64,000 bases of DNA from JADJGC01 sp964617645 (GTDB lineage Bacteria; Zixibacteria; MSB-5A5; CAIYYT01). The position numbers were made by a program, and so were the translations under genes. The notes beneath the pieces were generated by a model, which saw nothing but the letters and a program-made list of their open reading frames with translations, ran no database searches and was not told the DNA's origin. Position 1 is the first letter of the stretch. Each line of letters opens with the position of its first letter. The stretch covers positions 124,001 to 188,000 of the forward strand of contig CAZTYE010000005.1 in NCBI GenBank assembly GCA_964617645.1, in the 5' to 3' direction. Below, piece after piece: positions 24,114 to 32,643 of the stretch.

Positions 24114-25244
24114 CTATCCCCCCAACGCCTTCTTGGTGAATTTGCCGCGAAGGTCGGGGACGGTGAACTCGCCGTCTTTGCGGATGAGTTTGCCGTCGAA
24201 CCAAATCTCGCCGCCGCCGTAGTCTTTCCGCTGGATCAGCACTTTGTCCCAGTGGATCGCCGAGCGATTGCCGTTGTCGGCTTCTTCGTAGGCCTGGCCG
24301 GGTGTGAGGTGGATCGAGCCGGAGATTTTTTCATCGAAGAGCGTGTCCTTCATCGGGTGCAAGATCATCGGATTGACGCCGAGCGAGAACTCGCCGATGT
24401 AACGTGCGCCGTCATCCGTGTCGAGAATGCGGTTGAGTTTGGCGGTGTCGTTCTTGGCGGTCGCCTTGACGATCTTGCCGTTCTTGAATTCGTAACGGAT
24501 ACCCTCGAAGACGGTGCCCTCATAGAGCGACGGCGTGTTGTACTCGATGACGCCGTTGATCGAATCGCGCACCGGCGCGGTGTAGACCTCGCCGTCGGGG
24601 ATATTGCGGCCGCCTTCGCACTTGACGACGCCGATGCCTTTGATCGAGAATTTCAGATCGGTCGCGCCCGGGCCTTTGAGATGCACTTTGTCGGTCTTCT
24701 TGAGTAGCTTGACGAGCGGATCCATCGCCTTGGACATCTTGGCGTAGTCGATGCAGCAAACATCGAAATAGAATTTCTCGAAAACCTCCTGCGGCATTTG
24801 CCCGAGTTGCGCCATCGCGTTGTTGGGATAGCGGAGCACGACCCAGCGGGTTTTCTTGACGCGCTGCTCAAGATGAACGGGATGATAATAGAGCGAGTTC
24901 CAGGCTTTCATTTTCTCGCCGGGAATGTCGTTGAGATCGAAAGGATTTTCCGAGCCGCGCACGCCGATATAGCACTGCGCTTCTTTCATGATCTTGAGAT
25001 GGAACTTGGCGAAGGCTTTGATTTGCTCAGTCGAATTGCTCGCCAAGAATTGGCGGATCAGTGATTCATCGTTGTAGAACCAGAAGGGAACGCCGCCGGC
25101 CTTGGTGACTTTGCGGATGATGGCTTTGCCGAGTTCGAGTGTGGGGACGCCTTTGATTTCGATATAGACGACGTCGCCTTTTTTGACGCGACATGACCAG
25201 TTGACGAGAATGTCGGCGAGTTTGTCGTGGCGGGGATCTTGCAT
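24114..25244 (-). CDS. M29 family aminopeptidase (thermophilic aminopeptidase type)
   Basis: A 376-residue metal-dependent aminopeptidase of family M29, cytosolic, releasing N-terminal residues from peptides. Family landmarks: DKLADILVNWSCRVKKGDVV at the N-terminus, ATDLKFSIKG, the metal-binding stretch EGGRNIPDGEVYTAPVRDS, YEFKNGKIVK, DTDDGARYIGEFSLGVNP with the conserved glutamates, LFDEKISGSIHLTPGQAY and SAIHWD near the end. Length is normal. GGAGG precedes ATG 25244. It stands alone between repeat arrays. Assignment is firm at family level. Confidence 0.93.
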   Translation of the reverse strand: MQDPRHDKLADILVNWSCRVKKGDVVYIEIKGVPTLELGKAIIRKVTKAGGVPFWFYNDESLIRQFLASNSTEQIKAFAKFHLKIMKEAQCYIGVRGSENPFDLNDIPGEKMKAWNSLYYHPVHLEQRVKKTRWVVLRYPNNAMAQLGQMPQEVFEKFYFDVCCIDYAKMSKAMDPLVKLLKKTDKVHLKGPGATDLKFSIKGIGVVKCEGGRNIPDGEVYTAPVRDSINGVIEYNTPSLYEGTVFEGIRYEFKNGKIVKATAKNDTAKLNRILDTDDGARYIGEFSLGVNPMILHPMKDTLFDEKISGSIHLTPGQAYEEADNGNRSAIHWDKVLIQRKDYGGGEIWFDGKLIRKDGEFTVPDLRGKFTKKALGG

Positions 25245-25308
25245 GTATTACCTCCGATGGTGGCGAAATGCGATTTTGAGCGCGACGATGCGCGGTGAGT
25301 CAATTTAA

Positions 25309-25338
25309 TTGCTGATGGTGAGACAAATCAATTATAAT
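25309..25338 (+). promoter_or_regulatory. Candidate sigma-70-type promoter
   Basis: TTGCTG (25309-25314), 18-base spacer, perfect TATAAT (25333-25338), directed towards the lipoprotein gene at 25521. The leader would contain the repeat units at 25381-25508. AT-rich box in a GC-rich region; strength unknown. Confidence 0.4.
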
Positions 25339-25380
25339 CGCGCGCGATGGTGGTGAAGAAATCTGAGCGGAGGAAAGTAG

Positions 25381-25508
25381 GACACACCCCGCCCCGACCT
25401 GTGGTCGGGTCACCCCTCTCAAGAGGGGAATGATCCCGCCTGCGGCGGGATGTCAGGGGCGCAGGGCTCCTGACCTACGCGGGACTGGATTCCCGCTTTC
25501 GCGGGAAT
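25381..25508. repeat. Three different hairpin repeats in tandem
   Basis: 25381-25430 is the inverted copy of the repeat at 5118-5175. 25452-25474 is a 23-base hairpin (GTCAGGGGC/GCTCCTGAC, GCAGG loop) with CTAC at 25475-25478. 25489-25508 is ATTCCCGCTTTCGCGGGAAT. The last unit ends four bases before the ribosome site of the following gene, so these hairpins would be in its mRNA leader. Confidence 0.85.
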
Positions 25509-25520
25509 GACGGTGGAGTG

Positions 25521-27182
25521 ATGGAAGAAGTGAAGCAGATACTTGCGATTGCGGTGCTGTGCGGGATGCTCGTAGGTTGCGCCAAAGAGATAGCGCCGCC
25601 GGGCGGGCCCGCGGACAAGACGCCGCCGACGATCAGCGCGAGCAATCCGCGATCCGGTGATACGCTGGTTGATCGAAATGCGTCGATTACGATTGATTTT
25701 AGCGAACGCATCGACCGCAAGAGTGTCGGCAATGTGGTCTTCATCTCGCCGCCGCTGAGTCCGGAGCCGCGGTTGCGCGTGAAAGGCTCGCGGTTGGTGA
25801 TCGAGCCGGCAGCGCCGCTCGATTCGAATCGGACGTATGTAGTTACAATTGGCGCGTCACTTTCAGACATTCCGGGCAATCGCCTCACGAACTCCGCGAC
25901 GATCGCGTTTTCGACCGGCGCGCAGATCGATTCGGGCACGATCGCCGGGAGAGTTTGGGACAAATTCAAAGCGCTGCCAAATTTCCGAGTGTTTGCTTAT
26001 CCGTATCGTGAAACGCTCGCCGATTCGCTGTTCAGTTTGACACCGGATTACATGACGGAGAGTGGCGCCGACGGGCGATTTCGTTTCGCGTATATGCGGG
26101 AGGGGGAGTACCTCATCGTTGGTGTCGAGGACAAAGATCGTGACAACAAGATTTCGGGTGAGTCGGAGCGGATTGCGATGCCAGCTCAGATCGTCGCGGC
26201 GATAGCGCCGCATGCGGCGATGCCGGCGCTCGACTGGCACGTGAGTCGCTACGATTCGACGCGGCTGGAGTTGATTACGGCGACGGGAGTCGTGGGGCAG
26301 ATTACGATCCGCGTTGCTGGGCAGGCGCTGGATCCGGCGACAGTAATTCGCGATTCGATATTCATAACGGACACACTCGGCGCTGAAATCGCCATCGACG
26401 CTGCGATAGCGTTCGCTTCCGAAGGAGACCGCATTCATCTTTTCGCGGAGCAGTTTACGGAAGGGAAATCTCTGCGCTTTGAAATTCGCGGACTGCGCGG
26501 CACCGAAGGCAAACGCGCCGAAGACGACAAGCTTAGCGGCAGCGTTTCGATCCGCGGTCTCGACGTTGAAGCTCCGATTGTCGTCGAACGCCGTCCGGCG
26601 GGAGCCGTGGCTACGATTTATCCGCACGACACGCTGCGAATGTTCTTCTCGGAGCCGGTGGCGATTGGAGAAGGCGCCGCGTGGGTCGAAGTCGACTCGG
26701 TGACGCGCGTCCCCATGTCGATGGTCGGCGGTGTGCAGACTTCGTGGTCGTTTGCTCCCAGCCGCGAAGCGCCTTACGATCGCAAGTTGAAGTTTCATTT
26801 CGAGCTTGACAGCGTCGTTGACCGATTTGGAAATCGCGGCCCGGACTCGACGCTGAAACTCGACTTGAGTTACGCCTCGCCGGAATCGCTTGGCAGTGTT
26901 TCCGGCACCATCACGGCGCCGGAAGCGGCGCAGATCATCTTCAGCGGCGCCAGCCGGAAAATCATCTACACGCTCGACGGCCAGAGCAGCGGCCAATACT
27001 CGCTGAAAATGTATCCCGATCTCTACACCGTCTCGGCATTCGTGGATGCATCAGCCAATCGGCGTTGGGATTTCGGTTCGCTTTTGCCTTTGCGTTTTGC
27101 CGAGCGCGGCTGGGTACTGTCCGACACCTTGCGCGTCCGCGCCCGTTTTGATATCGAAGACTACAATTTGGAATTCAAGTAA
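25521..27182 (+). CDS. Lipoprotein with N-terminal bacterial Ig-like (Big_5) domain
   Basis: A 553-residue lipoprotein. The lipobox LVGC lies near residue 20 (AVLCGMLVGCAKE) and is followed by the typical PPGGPADKTPPTI opening of Ig-like envelope lipoproteins. The Big_5 domain reads SNPRSGDTL, ITIDFSERID, LVIEPAAPLDSNRTYVVTIG and LTNSATIAFSTG (residues 38-138). Residues 145-230 form a carboxypeptidase-regulatory-like fold (GRVWDKFKALPNFRVFAYP; YMREGEYLIVGVEDKDRDNKISG). The C-terminal half repeats related beta units. Start ATG 25521 is preceded by GGTGGAG; GTG 25518 is an alternative. Similar proteins occur widely in Bacteroidota-like lineages. Function: outer-membrane or periplasmic scaffold, unknown. 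Confidence 0.87.
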   Translation: MEEVKQILAIAVLCGMLVGCAKEIAPPGGPADKTPPTISASNPRSGDTLVDRNASITIDFSERIDRKSVGNVVFISPPLSPEPRLRVKGSRLVIEPAAPLDSNRTYVVTIGASLSDIPGNRLTNSATIAFSTGAQIDSGTIAGRVWDKFKALPNFRVFAYPYRETLADSLFSLTPDYMTESGADGRFRFAYMREGEYLIVGVEDKDRDNKISGESERIAMPAQIVAAIAPHAAMPALDWHVSRYDSTRLELITATGVVGQITIRVAGQALDPATVIRDSIFITDTLGAEIAIDAAIAFASEGDRIHLFAEQFTEGKSLRFEIRGLRGTEGKRAEDDKLSGSVSIRGLDVEAPIVVERRPAGAVATIYPHDTLRMFFSEPVAIGEGAAWVEVDSVTRVPMSMVGGVQTSWSFAPSREAPYDRKLKFHFELDSVVDRFGNRGPDSTLKLDLSYASPESLGSVSGTITAPEAAQIIFSGASRKIIYTLDGQSSGQYSLKMYPDLYTVSAFVDASANRRWDFGSLLPLRFAERGWVLSDTLRVRARFDIEDYNLEFK

Positions 27183-27196
27183 TCGAGGTTAGTGCC

Positions 27197-28282
27197 ATGA
27201 TGGATTTATCAAGCCTGCCGCCGTGGCTGTCGGAAGCGATTGTGTTTTTGGCGATCGTTGCCGGCGCCTACGTACTTTCGGAAATCGTCGTCCTGATTAT
27301 CAGCCTGATCAAGCGGATTCTGGCGGCGCGCACCGCGACCGATCTCGATGACAAGATCCTCGATGCCGTCAAAGCGCCGATTCGCTACGCGATGATTCTC
27401 GTCGGCGCGACGGTCGCGCTGCAGCGTCTCGACCTGATGTTCGACGAGAAGAGCGACTGGATTTTCCGGATCACCGGCGGCACGGTATTTGTCGGCTTCG
27501 CGCTGGTCGTGACGATGGTGCTGCTGCGCCTGGTGAAGATCTTCACACGCTGGTACGGGGAGAAGGTGGCATCGCGGACCGACAGTTCGGTGGATGACGA
27601 GCTGTTGCCGCTGGTGCGGCGCGTCCTGAACATCATCGTCATCGTGATCGGCGTGGTGACGGTGCTCGATCATTTCGCGGTCGATGTCAAGGGCTTGATC
27701 GCGGTGCTCGGCGTTGGTTCGCTGGCGATCGCGCTCGCAGCGCAAGATACGATCGCGAACATGATAGGGGGATTCATTTTGATGATCGACCGCCCGTTTC
27801 GCCGCGGCGACCGCGTGCAGTTGGCTTCCGGTGAGACGGTGGATGTTTACGATATCGGTTTGCGCTCATCGAAGTTCATGACGTTTGACAACACGCTGAT
27901 CATCGTGCCAAACCACGAGCTGGTCAAGGCGAAAGTCACGAATTTGTCATACCCGGAAGAAATGATTCGGGTCAAAATCGATCTTGGCGTGGCGTACGGC
28001 TCAGACATCGATCGCGTCAAAACCATGCTGGTGGAGATTGCGACACAACACCCGCAAGTTCTCGCGACGCCGAACCCGCAGGCATTTTTCAGCAATTTCG
28101 GAGATTCGGCGCTTTTGGTATCGTTGGTCTGCCGCGTAGCGCGCTTAAGCGAACAATTCAGCACTGCCGAACAACTACGTTGCGAAATCTACCGCACGTT
28201 CCGGCGGGAAGGGATCGAGATTCCGTTTCCCCAGCGCGTCGTGCATCTGCAGCAAACTGCGGCCGGTTCGCAAACCCGTTGA
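27197..28282 (+). CDS. MscS-family mechanosensitive ion channel
   Basis: A 361-residue inner-membrane channel that opens on membrane tension and releases solutes during osmotic downshock. Several membrane helices lie at about 12-37, 58-76, 88-112, 140-160 and the pore helix 168-190, whose VGSLAIALAAQDTIANMIGG is the Gly/Ala-packed TM3 signature. The beta domain follows: FILMIDRPFRRGDRV, ETVDVYDIGLRSSKFMTFDN and TLIIVPNHELVKAKVTNLS. The extra N-terminal helices make it longer than E. coli MscS. ATG 27197 lies 14 bases after the lipoprotein stop, so they probably share a transcript. Family assignment is firm. Confidence 0.95.
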   Translation: MMDLSSLPPWLSEAIVFLAIVAGAYVLSEIVVLIISLIKRILAARTATDLDDKILDAVKAPIRYAMILVGATVALQRLDLMFDEKSDWIFRITGGTVFVGFALVVTMVLLRLVKIFTRWYGEKVASRTDSSVDDELLPLVRRVLNIIVIVIGVVTVLDHFAVDVKGLIAVLGVGSLAIALAAQDTIANMIGGFILMIDRPFRRGDRVQLASGETVDVYDIGLRSSKFMTFDNTLIIVPNHELVKAKVTNLSYPEEMIRVKIDLGVAYGSDIDRVKTMLVEIATQHPQVLATPNPQAFFSNFGDSALLVSLVCRVARLSEQFSTAEQLRCEIYRTFRREGIEIPFPQRVVHLQQTAAGSQTR

Positions 28283-28362
28283 CTTTTCCCGGTTGTGATG
28301 TTAACGTGACGGTAAATTCCCGCGACGGCCGCGGTCGATTTGGAGATCACACTCAATTGGAA

Positions 28363-31300
28363 ATGAAGAACCGAATCCGTTTAGTATTAGTGTCGGCGCT
28401 CGTGTTGATCGCCGGCTCCTCGGCGGCCGCCCTACAGTCGGCATCGCCGATACGATCCTATACGAGCTTGGACCAAATCAACGGTGTGATCAGTTCATTC
28501 ATCGTTCTTCCGGGCGTCGACACGGTCGGCCGCGAGACCGTGTACGAATTGCGCTTTCAATTGGACGGCGATTCGCTGCCGTCGGGCGCGAGTTTCGAGC
28601 TTGACTTTCCACCGCCGTTCAATCTTTCGGGCATCGATTCAATCGCTTACGTCGACAACGATTTTGCCGCCGCGGACTTTGAAGTCGAATCGTGGGAGGT
28701 CGAGGATCACCATCTCAGCGTGCGGCTAGATTCGCTGGATGACCTTCCCGACGCCGGAACGGAATTCCGACTGCGCATCTATGGATTCACCAATCCCGTT
28801 CTTGCCGAAGTTTATCAGCTATTACTCACGATCGTGTCGGCAGAGTCGCAGCTCGTTGCTCTGCCGAAATTCTCCAGCCTGTTTCTCATCGTGAACGAGC
28901 GACTATTCAGCATTGAAATCACACCGGTTGGCATACAGGAAGCTCGCGCCGGCGAGGCGATTCAATTCGAAGCTCTGACTAACGACTTGTACGGTAACTC
29001 GGTGGTTGTCGGGCCAGTTCTCTGGAGCGTGCTTGGATTGCCGGAACCAGCGGGCGTTGTCGAAGACGGAAATTTCAACGCGCAACATGCCGGCGCATCG
29101 CGGGTAATCGCACGGTTTGGAACGCTGGCAGACACGAGTGGAATCATCTACGTGCTACCCGGCGCCTTTGCCTATTTCACCATGCACGGCGGCGCCGACA
29201 GTTCCGTTGCCGGCGAAAGCTGGCAGGATGGCAGCGACGACGTGACTGTTACCGCCTACGACACCTATGGCAATGTCGCTTACGATTTTGCGGGTGCGGT
29301 GCATTTTACCGCTACCGATGCAGCGGCGCAGTTGCCGTTCACGGCGGCGAGCGAATACACTTTTGCGCCCGCGGATCAAGGCGTCAAAGTCTTTCCCGGA
29401 TCGGGATTCAAGTTCTTCACGGCCGGTCGACACTCCTTGTCACTGATCCGGGGACAGGAAGTAGAGCAGAGCCTATTTCCCATCAGCATCGTCGCTGCAG
29501 CTCCGGCCGTCTTCAACGTCAATCTTACGACAATCGCGACCGCGGGGCAGGCGTTTCCCATTGAGATTACCGGCGCCGCGGATGCATTCGATAATTCAGT
29601 CTCGGGCGTCGTGAATATGACGTTGGCGTCCGGCAACGGCGCGTCGCCGTCGGGTGTTCTGCCGTCGCTGCCGGCGATTGGCGCCGTCAATGGCGGCGCC
29701 ATCGGCAGCGCCATCCTGACGCGATCGGGAACCGAGACCATGATCTTCAATCTCGGCGGAGTAGTCATTCAGAGGGACATTACGGTCAACGCGGCCGCGG
29801 CCAGTCGTTTTCAATTCGATCTCGATCCGGTTCAAGCAGTGAATCAGCCGTTTTTTGGCACGGCGCGGCTAACGGCGAAGGACGCCTACGCGAATGTGGC
29901 CTCGGCGTTCAGTGCTCAGGCCGATACCGTTACGATCACGGCGGATGGAGCCGGACAAGTCTTCGGCAATCGGCTTGGCAGCGCAAGCGCGTTCGTCAAC
30001 GGAGTTTGCGATCTCACGGATTTTGGCACGGGTTACAACGGCGCCGAGCCGTATGTGCGGTTCACGTCCAAGTCGCAGTCGGGCATCACCGGCCAGTCGC
30101 CCGTCGTGGGAATGTCGCTGCTCAAGATCACGGACGGCGAAGTTGTAGCTTCGCCGCGCTATATCGGCGAGAATTTCACGGTTCGTCTAACCGTCTCGAA
30201 TTTTGGCGCGGCCTCGGCCACGGTGACAGCGCTGCGTTTGTATGGCAACGGCGGTCGACTAAACGGTCTTCAAATCATTCCCGCGCTGTCGGCGACGATT
30301 CCGGGTTTGTCGAATCAGACTTTTGAACTTACCGGTCCGGTTCCCAATCTTCCCAATCAAACACTGACGATCGACGCGGTCATGCAGGCGCAGTTGACCT
30401 CCGGTACAGTGCTCGATTCGGTGGTCGCAATCGACCAATTGACCATTCTTCCGACTGAAGGGATCACAGTCGTCGCCGGTTCGTTGCAGCCGACGCAAGT
30501 CAGCGCCGGACGCGAGTACCAATTTTCGCTACGCGTTCGCAACGACAGCGATGATGAACTTCGCCTGACAACGGCGACAACGCTGACGCTTCCAATCCCC
30601 GGCGCTTCGCCGGTGACTACGATTCCGAATGGGCTGGTGATAATCGGAGCGCACTCCGAGTCCGAAATCGTCTTCGCCGCACGCTTGCTTCCAAGCAGCG
30701 GACCGACGGCAGTAGATGACGCTTCCATCCGTCTGCTTGGCAACCTTGGTTCGGCGAACTTCGATCAAACATTTCCGGTTAGTGATGAGATTAGCATTCA
30801 GACGCCGCCACAAATCGTCTACCGTCTCGGAACCATTACACCGACCACGCTGTATCGCGGCACTGATGTCGAGTTCGACCTTGGCGTCGCGAACTTGGGA
30901 ACGGCAACTCTGGCGGTTGACTTGACGGCCTCCGAGCTTATCGTCTACTCCGGGGTGCGGCGATTTCCGGCACGGATTGCGGCCGCCGCCTTGAACCTGC
31001 CGAGTGGCGAGAGGGAGTTCAGTCTGACACCGATTGCGATACCGATCGACCTGACCAGCATCGACTCCGTCGTGACGATGCTTACGGGTCAGTGTAACGG
31101 TTTTATCGAGACCAGCCGCTTCAAGATCAACGGCGATGTTTTCTCGTTGCCGTTTGGCCCGGCCGTCAGGTTGGAGAATTTTGCGTTCGCAGCGCCGACG
31201 ATACCCAACGCACCCTATTTGACTACCGGCCAGAGCTTCCGATTGACGGCGCAGATTCGCAACACCGGAGACGAGCCGCTGCGGGACATTCGCGTGCGAC

Positions 31301-32643
31301 TGGAGACCGACGGTGCGTCGAGTTTTGACGGCGACACCACGATCGGCCAATTGTCGTTCGCCGGAAGCACGACGATTCAATTTGATATCGGAGCGGGTAG
31401 CTCCGTGGCGGTTTCGGAGTTGTTCACGATTTCGATCATTGACGCGGCCGGCGCGACTTCCGGACTTGCGGCGCTGGTCGAACCGACGATTGGCAGTCCG
31501 AATCTTGCCGTGGTAATTCAGTTGCCGGCAATCCTCAGGCTTGAATCGCAGATTACGTCGCCGATTACCGCCCTTGATGGAATCGTCGGCTTGGGCGAAT
31601 CGTTAACTATAGCCGCGAGCATGCTCAATTTGGGTCAGGCGCAGACATCGGCGGGTGAGATTACACTCACGGTTATCGGCGGCAGTTTCGTCAATAATGG
31701 CGCGGCTACGCAATCCGCGTTCCCCGGCGAGCAGGTTAACTGGACACTGACGGCGCCGGCCGACGACGACACTTCGCTGATTGAAATCCGAATCGTCACT
31801 GTACCCGCAGAACTCAATCGGCAAACGCCGGCCGCAGTGAGCGATTTAATCGACACGCTGCAGCTCACTGCCGCTTCCAGCCAGGTCGTGATCGGTGTCA
31901 ATTTTGACACTACCGATAAGCTGCTTCTGTTGCCCAACAACACTTACGGGATAATCTCTTTTGCATTCGACATCATCGGAGAATCCGAGTCGCCGTACCT
32001 AAATCGATTTTCATTTGGAATCCACTCGCCCACGGGAGACGCACTTCCTCCCGCCAGCGCACTGTCGGGTGCGCAGCTTCGACTGAACGGTGGGGCGCCG
32101 ATCAACGCCGTCATCGACGGCAATTATTGGACGTTCAACCTGGGTTCGGAATCCGGCGTGCCGGAGAGCGCGATACTATCTGCCACGGTGGCGCCAAGCC
32201 CGGCGGTATCGGCGTTTGCGATTGTTATCGATTCAAACTCGTTCTCGGCCAGCTACCAGACGGGCGCCGGGCCGAAGTTTGTTCCGGTAATACCACGTTT
32301 TGCGGCGACAATGTTGATCGAACGTAACTTCACTATAGTGGAGTCAGACTTAGAGAATTCGTTTTTTGCCTACCCTAATCCGTTCTCGCCGCTGCAAGGG
32401 AGCACATCGTTTGTCTACAGCGCTGCAAGCCAGAATGAAGCGACCCTAACGATTTACACGCTGGCGGGCGATGAAATCTTCACGCGCCGGCTCGGCGCCA
32501 TGAGCGGGGCTCTTGATCCGATCAAAGTCGAATGGGATGGTCGCAACAATGACGGACAGGTCGTGCGCAACGGCGTTTATCTTGCGGTGCTGACCGTCGA
32601 CGGGCTCGGCGAGGTTCGGACGAAAGTGGCGGTGCGCAAGTGA
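28363..32643 (+). CDS. Very large secreted protein with C-terminal FlgD-like sorting domain
   Basis: A 1,426-residue exported protein. Signal peptide MKNRIRLVLVSALVLIAGSS, an N-terminal beta domain (residues 30-170), Ig-like units (for example VYDFAG-type cadherin-like strands near 300-400), then repeated CARDB-like segments with the motif pattern LTVSNFGAASATV, LRVRNDSDDELRL, LGVANLGTATLAV and AQIRNTGDEPLRD. The last 95 residues hold YPNPFSP, LTIYTLAGDEIF, VEWDGRNNDGQVVRNGVYL, a FlgD-Ig/type IX-style sorting domain. ATG 28363 is chosen because the signal peptide starts there; the frame is open upstream into the MscS gene. Its stop overlaps the next gene (GTGA). Likely a surface adhesin or matrix protein. 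Confidence 0.88.
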   Translation: MKNRIRLVLVSALVLIAGSSAAALQSASPIRSYTSLDQINGVISSFIVLPGVDTVGRETVYELRFQLDGDSLPSGASFELDFPPPFNLSGIDSIAYVDNDFAAADFEVESWEVEDHHLSVRLDSLDDLPDAGTEFRLRIYGFTNPVLAEVYQLLLTIVSAESQLVALPKFSSLFLIVNERLFSIEITPVGIQEARAGEAIQFEALTNDLYGNSVVVGPVLWSVLGLPEPAGVVEDGNFNAQHAGASRVIARFGTLADTSGIIYVLPGAFAYFTMHGGADSSVAGESWQDGSDDVTVTAYDTYGNVAYDFAGAVHFTATDAAAQLPFTAASEYTFAPADQGVKVFPGSGFKFFTAGRHSLSLIRGQEVEQSLFPISIVAAAPAVFNVNLTTIATAGQAFPIEITGAADAFDNSVSGVVNMTLASGNGASPSGVLPSLPAIGAVNGGAIGSAILTRSGTETMIFNLGGVVIQRDITVNAAAASRFQFDLDPVQAVNQPFFGTARLTAKDAYANVASAFSAQADTVTITADGAGQVFGNRLGSASAFVNGVCDLTDFGTGYNGAEPYVRFTSKSQSGITGQSPVVGMSLLKITDGEVVASPRYIGENFTVRLTVSNFGAASATVTALRLYGNGGRLNGLQIIPALSATIPGLSNQTFELTGPVPNLPNQTLTIDAVMQAQLTSGTVLDSVVAIDQLTILPTEGITVVAGSLQPTQVSAGREYQFSLRVRNDSDDELRLTTATTLTLPIPGASPVTTIPNGLVIIGAHSESEIVFAARLLPSSGPTAVDDASIRLLGNLGSANFDQTFPVSDEISIQTPPQIVYRLGTITPTTLYRGTDVEFDLGVANLGTATLAVDLTASELIVYSGVRRFPARIAAAALNLPSGEREFSLTPIAIPIDLTSIDSVVTMLTGQCNGFIETSRFKINGDVFSLPFGPAVRLENFAFAAPTIPNAPYLTTGQSFRLTAQIRNTGDEPLRDIRVRLETDGASSFDGDTTIGQLSFAGSTTIQFDIGAGSSVAVSELFTISIIDAAGATSGLAALVEPTIGSPNLAVVIQLPAILRLESQITSPITALDGIVGLGESLTIAASMLNLGQAQTSAGEITLTVIGGSFVNNGAATQSAFPGEQVNWTLTAPADDDTSLIEIRIVTVPAELNRQTPAAVSDLIDTLQLTAASSQVVIGVNFDTTDKLLLLPNNTYGIISFAFDIIGESESPYLNRFSFGIHSPTGDALPPASALSGAQLRLNGGAPINAVIDGNYWTFNLGSESGVPESAILSATVAPSPAVSAFAIVIDSNSFSASYQTGAGPKFVPVIPRFAATMLIERNFTIVESDLENSFFAYPNPFSPLQGSTSFVYSAASQNEATLTIYTLAGDEIFTRRLGAMSGALDPIKVEWDGRNNDGQVVRNGVYLAVLTVDGLGEVRTKVAVRK

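Noticed and set aside
25863..26996. 377-codon open frame on the minus strand
   Set aside because: Antisense to the Ig-like lipoprotein gene, Arg/Asn-rich, no ribosome site; a compositional shadow.
28180..28362. Upstream extension of the giant secreted protein into the MscS gene
   Set aside because: It would place 61 charged residues before a clear signal peptide; ATG 28363 is at the start of the signal.
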